Shown here: piece by piece, positions 50,703-58,980 of the stretch
How positions within the stretch are numbered: position 1 is the first letter of the stretch
Layout: every line of letters starts with the position of its first letter
NCBI GenBank assembly: GCA_052379845.1
Contig: JBQTCF010000005.1
Direction: 5' to 3' (one strand)
Length of the DNA: 64,000 nt
Origin: Roseinatronobacter sp052379845
GTDB lineage: Bacteria > Pseudomonadota > Alphaproteobacteria > Rhodobacterales > Rhodobacteraceae
The notes under the pieces: model-generated
Database searches by the model: none
Seen by the model: only the letters and a program-made list of their open reading frames with translations
What the model was told of the DNA's origin: nothing
Position numbers and translations under genes: made by a program

Positions 50703-51500
50703 ATGGGTTTTGCGCCGCAATGGCTGGCTTTGCGTGAACCTGCCGACCGGGCGGCGCGGGATGGGGGTTTGCTGGCACATGCGGCGCGGCTGGCGGGACC
50801 GTCGCCTGTTATTGTCGATCTGGGCGCGGGAACCGGGGCCAGCCTGCGTGCCCTTGCGCCGCATGTGCCAGCGGGGGCGCAATGGCGGCTGGTGGACAAT
50901 GATCGCGCGTTGCTGGCGCATGCTGTCGCCGCCCATCCCCAAGCGCGCCCTTTTGCCTGCGATCTGACCAACCTGGCTGATCTGCCGCTGTCGGGGGCCA
51001 CGCTTGTTTCGGCATCAGCCTTGCTGGACCTTGTTTCCGAAAACTGGGTGCGGGATCTGGCGCAACTGCTGGCACGTCATAAGTTGCCGTTTTATGCGGC
51101 GCTGTCCTATGACGGGGTCATGACGTGGCAACCCCAGCTTGCGGGTGATGATGCGGTGACGGGGGCTTTCAACACGGACCAATGCACCGACAAGGGCTTT
51201 GGGCCCGCGCTTGGCCCCGCTGCATGGTCCTGCGCGCGACAGGTGTTCACGCAGGCAGGCTATGACGTGTTTTGCGCCCCAAGCCCGTGGGTTCTGGGCC
51301 GCGATGATGCCCCCCTGCAGGCGCAATTGCTGGACGGGATTGCAACCGCCGCCGCCCGTGCGGGTTATACGGGTGCGCAGGCGTGGCATGACGCCCGTCA
51401 GGCGCTGGTCCCCCGCGGCCAGTGCCTGATCGGTCATCAGGACATTCTGGCGGTGCCAGAAGGTCTTGTGGCGGAACTTGGCGCAGACGGGGGGGTGTGA
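50703..51500 (+). CDS. Class I SAM-dependent methyltransferase
   Basis: A 265-residue methyltransferase-like protein. The SAM motif is VIVDLGAGTGASLRAL (about residues 36-51), followed by WRLVDNDRALL (ribose-binding acidic residue). The C-terminal half is not similar to a family I recognise. It lies 3 bases after the QueD-like gene and shares one base with the next start, so it belongs to the same transcript and probably methylates an intermediate of that pathway. Confidence 0.85.
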   Translation: MGFAPQWLALREPADRAARDGGLLAHAARLAGPSPVIVDLGAGTGASLRALAPHVPAGAQWRLVDNDRALLAHAVAAHPQARPFACDLTNLADLPLSGATLVSASALLDLVSENWVRDLAQLLARHKLPFYAALSYDGVMTWQPQLAGDDAVTGAFNTDQCTDKGFGPALGPAAWSCARQVFTQAGYDVFCAPSPWVLGRDDAPLQAQLLDGIATAAARAGYTGAQAWHDARQALVPRGQCLIGHQDILAVPEGLVAELGADGGV

Positions 51501-52324
51501 TGGACAAGGCCGATGTCAGTGCGCGGGTCTGGGCGCGCATTTTGAGTATTCGCAATGGCAGCGGCTGCGCCTGTTGTGGGGACTGGACTGCTGCGGAACG
51601 CGCGGCGCTGGCAATATATGCCCCGCTTGCGCGCCGCGATCTGGGACCAGTGACCATTGGCCAGATCGGGCAGTCCCTTGACGGGCGCGTGGCAACAGTG
51701 GCGGGCGACGCGCGCGATATTTCAGGGCCGGACGGGTTGAAGCACCTGCACCGGCTGCGTGCACTTGCCGATGCGGTTGTCATTGGCGTGCGCACCGCGC
51801 TGCATGACAGCCCGCGCCTGACAGTGCGCCTGTGTGATGGGCATAACCCCGCGCGCGTGGTCATTGACCCGCGGGGGCGGTTGCCCAATGACGCGCCGGT
51901 GTTCATGGATAATGGCGTGCGGCGCATTGTCTTGCAACATGGCGACACCGCCCGCCCCAAGGGGGTAGAGGTGGTGCGCCTGCCCGCTGCTGCCGGCGGC
52001 AGCATGTCGCCGCACCATATTCTGCGCACCTTGCACGCTGCGGGGCTGAACACGGTTCTGGTTGAAGGGGGCGGTATTACCGTGTCGCGTTTCTTTCAGG
52101 CGGGGTTGCTGACACGGCTGCATATTGCTGTCGCGCCCTTGCTGATCGGGGGTGGGCCGCAGGGGTTTCATACCGCCAATCCGGTGGCGCTGCTGTCGGA
52201 CGCGACGCGCCCCGAGACGCGGGTGTTCAATATCGGGTCGGATATCTTGTTTGATTGTGGTTTGACATCCGCGCAGAATATCGTTGCTGCGCCATGGCAT
52301 GGTATCGCACGGCAGAACAGCTGA
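51500..52324 (+). CDS. RibD C-terminal-type reductase (dihydrofolate-reductase fold)
   Basis: A 274-residue protein whose residues about 48-260 match the reductase domain of RibD: VTIGQIGQSLDGRVAT, HRLRALADAVVIGVRTALHD, NPARVVIDPRGRLP, LVEGGGITVSRFFQAGL and LLIGGGP. RibD reduces the ribose of the GTP cyclohydrolase II product (after deamination) to ribitol with NADPH. The deaminase domain is absent; in its place is a ~45-residue N-terminus with a CACC cysteine cluster. Last gene of the operon, followed by a strong hairpin. Confidence 0.88.
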   Translation: MDKADVSARVWARILSIRNGSGCACCGDWTAAERAALAIYAPLARRDLGPVTIGQIGQSLDGRVATVAGDARDISGPDGLKHLHRLRALADAVVIGVRTALHDSPRLTVRLCDGHNPARVVIDPRGRLPNDAPVFMDNGVRRIVLQHGDTARPKGVEVVRLPAAAGGSMSPHHILRTLHAAGLNTVLVEGGGITVSRFFQAGLLTRLHIAVAPLLIGGGPQGFHTANPVALLSDATRPETRVFNIGSDILFDCGLTSAQNIVAAPWHGIARQNS

Positions 52325-52362
52325 CGGGCCAAACCCCAGCGCCACGTCGCCAAAACTGGAAA

Positions 52363-52390
52363 ACGCCAGCGCAGGGTTCTGCGCTGGCGT
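52363..52390. terminator. Bidirectional hairpin between reductase and receptor genes
   Basis: A 12-bp perfect stem (ACGCCAGCGCAG at 52363-52374, CTGCGCTGGCGT at 52379-52390) with a 4-base loop lies between two converging genes. It is the strongest hairpin in the window and the likely terminator for both, although T-runs are weak. Confidence 0.7.
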
Positions 52391-52417
52391 GGGTTCTATG
52401 GGAACAGGGTGCAGCGC

Positions 52418-54505
52418 TTACCAGCTGAAATTGCGCCCCACGGATACGCGCAGATCGCGCCCGCGGCGGGGTTCGTTATTTGCCAGCCCCCCGTCAAGGA
52501 TGTTGCGATACTGCTTGTTCAGCACATTGTTGACGGCCACCTGCACTTCCAGCCCTGCCATGGCCCCTTGATCGGGGCGCCATGTCGCATACAGGTCGCT
52601 TACGCCGTAGCCGGGGAATGCGTCGCCGTTCGCGCGGCTGGCCCCGCGCGCGAATGTCCCGCGCCAGCCATATTCCAGCGTCTGGCCAAAGGCGCGCGCG
52701 CCCAGGTCCAGCACAAGTTCATCTTGCGGTGTGGACTCAAGTCTTGCGCCGGTGGTCTGGTCGGTGCCCAGAAGGCGGGAATAGGCGAATTTGGTGAACA
52801 GGGTTTCGGTGTCATAGCCGCCTTCCAGTTCGATCCCGCGAATATGGGCGCGGGCAATATTGGCATAGGTTGGCCCCGGAACGGAATTTCCCGGCCGTTC
52901 AATCTTGTCGGTAACCCGGTTGCTGAAGGCGGTCAGCTTGACATCCAGACTGTCGCCCTTTGCAAAAACATCGCGCCCGCCATAGGAAAAGCCCGCCTCA
53001 AGCGTGCGCGCACGCTCTGGCCGCAGGTCCAGTGACGTGGTTTTGCCCGCCGCGCTGGCAACGTCGAACATCTCGTCAAGTGACGGCGCGCGTTCGGTCT
53101 GGGACAGCGACCCGAACACGGCCCAGTCCTCGTTCAGTTTGTAATGCAGCGCGAGGGATGCAACGCGCGCGGTATGGCTGCGCCGCTGTCCGTTTACCAC
53201 CGCGTCGGAGGGGGTCAGCGCAATGCGATCCGCCCGCAGGCCCAGAACCGCGCTTAGCCGGTCATTCCAGATGAATTCGTTTTGCACGAATACACCATAG
53301 CGCCGATCCGTGCCTTCCGGGTGAAAGGAAATTGCGCCGGATTCGCGTTGCGCGGCGCGCTTCTGGTGGGATGCGGTGACGCCCAATGTCAGGTAATTCT
53401 CCCACCCCTGGCCCGAGAAGGTGAGGCGGTTTTCAGCGCGCAAGGCCAGCGTGCGGTATTGATAAAACGCATCCTCGAACAGCGGATTGGCTGCCAGAAA
53501 CGGGTTGCCGGGAACGGCATTTTCCTGATCGATCAGCGTGCGCGAATAGGACAGCTGCACACGGCTGTCCAGCCACGGGGTGCCATTGGCCGGGTTGGTC
53601 CAGACCAGTGTTGCCGTGTCATCCTGTGCCTTGCGGTCCACTGTGCCGAAAGCCGGGATATCGGCCACTGATGAATAATTCGCGCCATCCTCGTTGCTGC
53701 GCCAGCGCGACAGCGACAGGCTTAGCGTTTGTTCGTTATTGGCGCCGAAGCGGTAGGTGCCCTTCAACAGGCCCGATGTGCCTGCCATGCCCGACCCGGT
53801 TACCGGCGTGCCGTCGCCTGATGTGTAATCCCCTTCGCGGCGATGGGTCAGGGCGGCCAGCATCTCGAAGCTTTCGCCAAAGCGCTGGGCCAGGATGACC
53901 GACCCAAGCGCGCCACCGCCGTTGCTGTTGGCCCCTGCTTTCACGCGCAGGGTTGTCGTTTCGCCCATTTGCAGGAAATCGGTGGCGTCCTTGGTTTCAA
54001 ATGCGACAACACCGCCCAATGCGCCGGACCCATACAGCGCCGAAGATGCCGGCCCGCGCAGGATTTCAACGCGTTTATACAGTTCCGGTTCGCCAAAAAA
54101 CTGGCCCACCTGATACAGCTCACCGTATTTTTCCACACCGTCCACGCTGATGATAATGCGGTTCTGGTCCGATGCGTCCCCGCCCACGCCACGAATATTG
54201 TAGCGCTGGCCGGTCATGCGGTCCCCGCCTTGCACCGTGGCACCGGGCACCATGCGCAGCAAATCGCCCGGTGTTGCGGCCTGTTCGCGGTCGATATCTT
54301 CCTGCTCCAGTGTGCTGACGGCCTGCGGGGTGTCAACGGCGGTGCGTGCGCGCCCGAAGCCCAGCACGATGCGGCCCAGAAATGACCCTGGCGCAGCTGC
54401 AGGTTCCGGGCTGGTCTGTGCCTGTGCGGGCAGTGAAACGCCCATGAGTGCCGGAACGGCAATAACGGTCAAAAGGCGCCCTGTGCGCCCTGCTGTCTTG
54501 GTCAT
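52418..54505 (-). CDS. TonB-dependent outer-membrane receptor, heme type
   Basis: A 695-residue outer-membrane receptor. After a signal peptide (about residues 1-29) comes the plug domain with TPGDLLRMVPGATVQGGDRM, YNIRGVGG and VEILRGPASSALYGSGALGG, then a 22-strand barrel ending in RNFSW. The ERAPSLDEMF segment resembles the FRAP region of HmuR/HemR heme receptors. With hmuSTUV directly upstream on the same strand, heme is the likely ligand. It has its own promoter region with an operator-like inverted repeat. Confidence 0.9.
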   Translation of the reverse strand: MTKTAGRTGRLLTVIAVPALMGVSLPAQAQTSPEPAAAPGSFLGRIVLGFGRARTAVDTPQAVSTLEQEDIDREQAATPGDLLRMVPGATVQGGDRMTGQRYNIRGVGGDASDQNRIIISVDGVEKYGELYQVGQFFGEPELYKRVEILRGPASSALYGSGALGGVVAFETKDATDFLQMGETTTLRVKAGANSNGGGALGSVILAQRFGESFEMLAALTHRREGDYTSGDGTPVTGSGMAGTSGLLKGTYRFGANNEQTLSLSLSRWRSNEDGANYSSVADIPAFGTVDRKAQDDTATLVWTNPANGTPWLDSRVQLSYSRTLIDQENAVPGNPFLAANPLFEDAFYQYRTLALRAENRLTFSGQGWENYLTLGVTASHQKRAAQRESGAISFHPEGTDRRYGVFVQNEFIWNDRLSAVLGLRADRIALTPSDAVVNGQRRSHTARVASLALHYKLNEDWAVFGSLSQTERAPSLDEMFDVASAAGKTTSLDLRPERARTLEAGFSYGGRDVFAKGDSLDVKLTAFSNRVTDKIERPGNSVPGPTYANIARAHIRGIELEGGYDTETLFTKFAYSRLLGTDQTTGARLESTPQDELVLDLGARAFGQTLEYGWRGTFARGASRANGDAFPGYGVSDLYATWRPDQGAMAGLEVQVAVNNVLNKQYRNILDGGLANNEPRRGRDLRVSVGRNFSW

Positions 54506-54559
54506 CGGTATCCCCTTGGTGGTTGACTGGCTGGCGATACCGCTGGCGTTCTGACAGGT

Positions 54560-54588
54560 TCGTTACTAATGCTTAGTAAAAGAGTCAA
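54560..54588 (-). promoter_or_regulatory. Candidate promoter and iron operator of the receptor gene
   Basis: On the minus strand TTGACT (54583-54588) and TAACGA (54560-54565) are 17 bases apart and could be -35 and -10 elements; the -10 match is poor. TTACTAA-TGC-TTAGTAA (plus-strand 54563-54579), a perfect 7-3-7 inverted repeat, overlaps this spacer. Its form resembles Irr/ICE-type iron operators. The responsible regulator is not known. Confidence 0.5.
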
Positions 54589-54594
54589 GTTTAC

Positions 54595-55383
54595 TCAGGC
54601 GATTTCCGCCGCCTGCGGCAGAATAAATGCCTCATTCGCGCGGGGCAGTGCAGAAACGTGCAGATTGCACCCATAGGCGCGCGACAGGGTGGCATCTGTC
54701 AGCACATCGCGCACGCCGCCCTGTGCCAGAACCTGCCCGTCCAGCATCAGGGTAATCCGGTCTGCGAACATGGCCGTCAGGTTCAGGTCATGCATGACCG
54801 CAACCACACCGCCGCCCGCGCGCGCGAAGTTGCGCGCCAGTGTCATGACCTGCAACTGGTGCCCGATATCCAGCGCGGCCACGGGTTCGTCCAGAAACAG
54901 CCAGCGCGGCACCGCGTCAACGACCGGCTGCCAGACCTGCAGCAACACGCGGGCCAGCTGCGCGCGCGCCTGTTCCCCGCCCGACAATTCCTGAAAATAC
55001 CGCCCGCCATAGCCCGAAAGCCCCACCTGTTCCAGCGCGCGGGTTGGCAGCAGCGCTGCATCAGGGCGCAGGGCCGTTGCCCCCACCAACCCCAGCCGCA
55101 CGACTTCATGCACTGTGAAGGGAAAGGCAAGCTGGCTGGCCTGTGGCAACACCGCGCGCAATTCAGCCAGCGCCCAAGCGGGCATTTTGCCTGTGTCCTG
55201 TCCGTTCAGCCGCACAGTGCCCGTATGCGCCAGATCGCCGGTGATGGCCCGCAATAGGGTGGTTTTGCCCGACCCGTTTGGCCCGACAATAACGCTGAGC
55301 TGTCCTGCTTGCGCGCGCAGGCTGGCATTGTGCAAAACGGGTTTGCCCCCAAGGGCTGCATCAATATTCAGGGCTTCCAGCAT
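54595..55383 (-). CDS. hmuV: Heme ABC transporter ATPase
   Basis: A 262-residue ATPase of the FecE/BtuD group. Walker A is GPNGSGKTT, signature LSGGEQARAQLARVLLQ and Walker B RWLFLDEPVAALD, followed by AVMHDLNLTAMFADRI. The long insertion before the aspartate is typical of HmuV. It lies 6 bases after hmuU and is the last gene of the hmuSTUV operon; the receptor gene follows after 89 bases. Confidence 0.95.
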   Translation of the reverse strand: MLEALNIDAALGGKPVLHNASLRAQAGQLSVIVGPNGSGKTTLLRAITGDLAHTGTVRLNGQDTGKMPAWALAELRAVLPQASQLAFPFTVHEVVRLGLVGATALRPDAALLPTRALEQVGLSGYGGRYFQELSGGEQARAQLARVLLQVWQPVVDAVPRWLFLDEPVAALDIGHQLQVMTLARNFARAGGGVVAVMHDLNLTAMFADRITLMLDGQVLAQGGVRDVLTDATLSRAYGCNLHVSALPRANEAFILPQAAEIA

Positions 55384-55389
55384 GGCGGT

Positions 55390-56472
55390 TCACATATCCA
55401 CAATGCCGCGACGGCGCAGCAATATCCACAGAAAAACCGGCCCGCCCAGAACGGCAGTGACAATGCCGATGGGCAGTTCCGCCGGTGCGATGACAAGGCG
55501 TGCAATCATATCGGCCAGCAGCAACAACCCCGCGCCCAGCAGGGCCGCTGCGGGCAGCAGGAAGCGATGGTCCGGCCCTATGGCCAGCCGCAGCAGATGC
55601 GGCACAACGATTCCGATAAACCCGATCCCGCCCGACACTGCCACGGCTGCGCCGGTTGCGCCTGCAACGGTCAGGATGGCCATATTCTTCATGCGCTGAA
55701 CGGGAATGCCGATATGCGCCGCAGCCCCTTCGCCCAGCGCCAGCCCGTTCAGCGCGCGCGCCAGCACAGGCGTGGCAATCAGCGCCAGTACCATGATGGG
55801 CGCTGCCGCGGCCAGTTTGGCCCAGCTTGCCCCTGCCAGCGACCCCAGCCCCCAAAATGTCAGGTCGCGCAATTGCTGGTCATCCGCGATATAGACCAGA
55901 ATGCCCGTCAGCGCACCGGCCAGCGCCCCAAGCGCGATACCCGCCAGCAACATGGTTGCCACCGATGTGCGCCCGCGCCGTGTGGACACCCGATAAAGGA
56001 TCAGCGTTGATGCCCAGCCGCCCAGAAAGGCCGCCAGCGGCACCAGATGCATGCCTGCCACCCCCAGCAGCGCGGCAGGCAGCATTCCGCCCAGAACAAT
56101 GGCCAGCACAGCGCCAAGCCCGGCCCCTGCGCCCACACCTACAATGCCCGGATCGGCCAGCGGGTTGCGAAACAGCCCCTGCATGACGGCCCCCGACACG
56201 GCCAGCGATGCGCCCACCAACAAGCCCGTCAACAACCGTGGCAGGCGGATGTCGAACAGGACCACCCGTTCGCGCAGGCTCAGCGCCTCGCCGCTGGCCA
56301 GTTTCCACGCCACATCTGCCAGCGACACACCCGCAGCGCCAACCCCCAGCGACAGCACGGACACCCCTGCCACGAACACCGTCAATGCGGCCAGTGCGGC
56401 GCGGGCGCGCTGCGCGCGGTCGCCCGCCACCACCGCCTCAGGGCCGCGCGACGGGACGGAAAGCGCAACCAT
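55390..56472 (-). CDS. hmuU: Heme ABC transporter permease
   Basis: A 360-residue permease of the FecCD family with about ten helices. Signatures are RLPRLLTGLLVGASLAVSGA, MQGLFRNPLADPGIVGVGAG and, near the end, GFIGIVVPHLLRLAIGPDHR. It forms the channel for heme across the inner membrane with HmuV and receives heme from HmuT. It is separated from hmuT by 4 bases. Confidence 0.95.
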   Translation of the reverse strand: MVALSVPSRGPEAVVAGDRAQRARAALAALTVFVAGVSVLSLGVGAAGVSLADVAWKLASGEALSLRERVVLFDIRLPRLLTGLLVGASLAVSGAVMQGLFRNPLADPGIVGVGAGAGLGAVLAIVLGGMLPAALLGVAGMHLVPLAAFLGGWASTLILYRVSTRRGRTSVATMLLAGIALGALAGALTGILVYIADDQQLRDLTFWGLGSLAGASWAKLAAAAPIMVLALIATPVLARALNGLALGEGAAAHIGIPVQRMKNMAILTVAGATGAAVAVSGGIGFIGIVVPHLLRLAIGPDHRFLLPAAALLGAGLLLLADMIARLVIAPAELPIGIVTAVLGGPVFLWILLRRRGIVDM

Positions 56473-56476
56473 GCCC

Positions 56477-57319
56477 TTAGCCCCCCTGATGCGTCAGCGA
56501 TGGATAGATGGCCTTGTGCAGGTCATGGGCGGCCTGTGCAGTGCGCGGGCCAAACCCCAACAGGTAAATCCCGTTCATGCGGATGATCTGCCCTTTTTGT
56601 GCCGCAGGCGTCAGGCCAAGTGCGGGATGGGCGGCAATTTCGGCATTACTCAGGGCGTGGTCCCCGTCGCGGTCCATCATCACGATGACATCTGGCGCGG
56701 CGGCGGCAATGGCTTCGTCTGTCAGCAGGCGGTAGCCCGCGAAATCGTCGAAGGCGTTGACCGCCCCCGCCAGTTCGATCATGGCGCCTGCGCCAGTGTC
56801 ACGCCCGGCGGCATTGATACGCCCCCCTTGCGCGGACAGCACGAACATGGCGCGCCGGGGCGTTCTGACCAGTGCGGTCTGGTCTGCCAGTGCCGCGAAA
56901 TCGGCGCGCAGTTCTGCCACAAGGGCCGCGCCCGCATCCTGGGCGTGCAAATGCTGCGCGACCATTTCGACACGTTCCAGCACCGCGCCCGCGCTTGGGG
57001 CTTCCGTGATCTGGACAAAGGGCACGTCTGCGGCCTGCATGATCTGAATAGTTTCCAGCGGTCCCGCCCCTTCAGACGCAAGGATCAGGTCGGGGTCAAG
57101 CTGCAACAGCCCTTCGGGCGACAAGGCCCGCATATAGCCCACATCCGGCAGGTCATTGACGGGGGGTGGAAAGCTGGCGGTGGTGTCGCGCCCCACAAGG
57201 CGGTGGTCCTGCCCCAGCGCATACACAATTTCCGCAAGCCCCCCGCCAATGACCACAACGCGGTCCTGCGCCGCAGCGGGGGTGACCAGCATCAGGGTTG
57301 CCAGCGCCGCGCGGATCAT
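56477..57319 (-). CDS. hmuT: Heme ABC transporter periplasmic binding protein
   Basis: A 280-residue class III binding protein. The signal peptide is about residues 1-18 (ending AAAQD). The domain shows VVVIGGGLAEIVYALG, LVGRDTTASFP and the later PDLILASEGAGP. In HmuT/ShuT a tyrosine or histidine ligates heme; VGYMRALSPEG holds a candidate tyrosine. It begins in an ATGA overlap with hmuS. Confidence 0.93.
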   Translation of the reverse strand: MIRAALATLMLVTPAAAQDRVVVIGGGLAEIVYALGQDHRLVGRDTTASFPPPVNDLPDVGYMRALSPEGLLQLDPDLILASEGAGPLETIQIMQAADVPFVQITEAPSAGAVLERVEMVAQHLHAQDAGAALVAELRADFAALADQTALVRTPRRAMFVLSAQGGRINAAGRDTGAGAMIELAGAVNAFDDFAGYRLLTDEAIAAAAPDVIVMMDRDGDHALSNAEIAAHPALGLTPAAQKGQIIRMNGIYLLGFGPRTAQAAHDLHKAIYPSLTHQGG

Positions 57320-58356
57320 GCTGCACCCCCTTGCGCACGGGGCAGGGTTTCCAGCAGCGCCTGAAACGCGGTGGTGTCCGGGTCGCGCTTGCCGAAGATC
57401 TGTGTGATCAGGCCGCCATCTGCGTCAAACGCTTCAACGGAATGGGCCATGCCGTGGCGGGTGGGTTTGGACACCAGCCAGACTTCGGCAATATGGTCGG
57501 TGCGCAAATGCAGGTTGAAGCGCGGGTCCATGACATTGATCCATGGTCCCATCGGGGTGACTTGGGCAATGGGGCCACCATGAATCTGGATACAGCCCTG
57601 ATTGCCCACAAAGATCATCAGTGGCACCGATTGCGCCGCCGCCCCGTGCAGCAAGTCCACGATGGCATCAGCGGCAAGGGGCTTGGCCCATTGTTCACCG
57701 ACGATGCGGTATGCCCCAAGGCGGTTCATCTTCAGCCGTGCAGCAAGGCGCAGGAACTGATGGGTGTCGGTCATTGCGGCCCAGTCGCGGCGCAATTCCT
57801 CCAGCTTCTCGGGGCGGGATTTCGGGGCCTCGACCGGGGGGCGGGGGGTCAGTTCCACGCGGTCGGACTGGTTGGGCAGGCGCAAATCTGACACCAGCGT
57901 GTCAAACGCGGCGCGGTCCGAATGGTCGTTCAGAAAGACCTTGTGCACCGCATCGCCTGCGGCGTCAAACACCTGAACAGATGGGCGCGGTCCGTCCAGC
58001 AGGGCAAAGCCATGGACCCAATGGCGCGGGAACATGCGCAGGTCAATTTCCGCGCCCAGCACCATGGAAGCATGTGCGCCAGCGTGATAATCCTCATAGG
58101 TTCCGGTGCGTTCATGCACGCAAGAGGCGTTGCGCGTCAGCGCCATGACATCGCCCAGACGCTGGATTGCAGGCATCAGCCTGTCCAGTGCGGGATCAAT
58201 GCGCACCACACGGCTGCCATCGACATGGGCTGCCACAAGGGTGGCTTCCGTCACATCGAACTTGTCAGCCAGATCGCGGGCGCGGGTTTTGGGGTGGTCC
58301 TGGCGGGCCTGCCGCAGGTCGGCGGGTGTGGGGCGGGTTGCAAGGTCAAGTGTCAT
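57316..58356 (-). CDS. hmuS: Heme-degrading/chaperone protein HmuS
   Basis: A 346-residue cytoplasmic protein of the HemS/ChuX family with two repeated halves, which takes heme from the importer and helps release iron. The N-terminal half begins DLRQARQDHPKTRARDLADK. The second half holds GPWINVMDPRFNLHLRTDHI, the conserved region around the Arg/His heme ligands. First gene of hmuSTUV, divergent from the exb-tonB operon. Confidence 0.93.
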   Translation of the reverse strand: MTLDLATRPTPADLRQARQDHPKTRARDLADKFDVTEATLVAAHVDGSRVVRIDPALDRLMPAIQRLGDVMALTRNASCVHERTGTYEDYHAGAHASMVLGAEIDLRMFPRHWVHGFALLDGPRPSVQVFDAAGDAVHKVFLNDHSDRAAFDTLVSDLRLPNQSDRVELTPRPPVEAPKSRPEKLEELRRDWAAMTDTHQFLRLAARLKMNRLGAYRIVGEQWAKPLAADAIVDLLHGAAAQSVPLMIFVGNQGCIQIHGGPIAQVTPMGPWINVMDPRFNLHLRTDHIAEVWLVSKPTRHGMAHSVEAFDADGGLITQIFGKRDPDTTAFQALLETLPRAQGGAA

Positions 58357-58458
58357 CGAATGCTCCTGTCAGTCGCGAGTGATTTTGGGTCAGGCGCGTG
58401 TCTGGCAGCGTGCTGGATGGCGCGAAACGGCAGGGCCGCTTCATTCTTGACAGTTTCA

Positions 58459-58473
58459 CTAGGATAATGTTAG
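58459..58473. promoter_or_regulatory. Candidate iron-responsive box in the hmuS / exb divergent promoter
   Basis: CTAGGATAATGTTAG is an imperfect palindrome (CTA..AT.AT..TAG) resembling Irr-type ICE boxes. On the minus strand TTGAAC lies just upstream, placing the box in the spacer of a possible hmuS promoter, as at the receptor gene. The match is approximate and the regulator unproven. Confidence 0.35.
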
Positions 58474-58566
58474 GCGCAGTTCAAGCGCAAATTCTGCGCA
58501 GCCAGCCCCAACCAGCCATGGTGCCAGCCCTTCCCCGTAAAAACACCTGTGATGAAAGGCCGCGAC

Positions 58567-58980
58567 ATGCGCGTTGTGCATATTATTCCGGCGCTTGCCG
58601 TTTCTTTGGGCCTGGCATGGCCTGCCCATGCGGATGATCCCGCATTGCGTATAAGGCTGGATCAGGCCACGCAGTTGCAAGATGATTGCCAGCTTTTCTT
58701 CGTGCTGGAAAACCAGTTGGGCGCGGGCATTGACAGCTTGCAGGCCGAAACAGTGCTGCTTGGCCCCGAAAACCGTGTCTTGCGCCTAAGTTTGCTGGAT
58801 TTTCAGTCCTTGCCCGAAAGCGGGCTGCGGGTGCGCAGTTTTCAGTTCCCGTCCCTTGGTTGTGACCAGATCGGGCGGGTTTTGTTCAACGCTGTGGGCG
58901 AATGCGCGCCCTTGGGCGCTGCGGCCTGCACCGCCGCGCTGCATGTCGACAGCCAAACCGCCATCGAGGTGATGAAATGA
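58567..58980 (+). CDS. Small exported protein of unknown function
   Basis: A 137-residue protein with a signal peptide (MRVVHIIPALAVSLGLAWPA, cut after AHA). The mature part is about 110 residues, probably beta-rich, with four cysteines (DDCQLFF, LGCDQIG, GECAPLG, AACTAAL) that could form two disulfides. I do not recognise the family. Start 58567 has AAAGG 7 bases upstream. It is the first gene of the exb-tonB operon and overlaps exbB by 4 bases, so it may help TonB-driven heme uptake in the periplasm. Confidence 0.75.
   Translation: MRVVHIIPALAVSLGLAWPAHADDPALRIRLDQATQLQDDCQLFFVLENQLGAGIDSLQAETVLLGPENRVLRLSLLDFQSLPESGLRVRSFQFPSLGCDQIGRVLFNAVGECAPLGAAACTAALHVDSQTAIEVMK

Noticed and set aside
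58447..58475. TTGACA at 58447 as -35 of the exb operon
   Set aside because: The hexamer is perfect, but no acceptable -10 element occurs 16-18 bases downstream.
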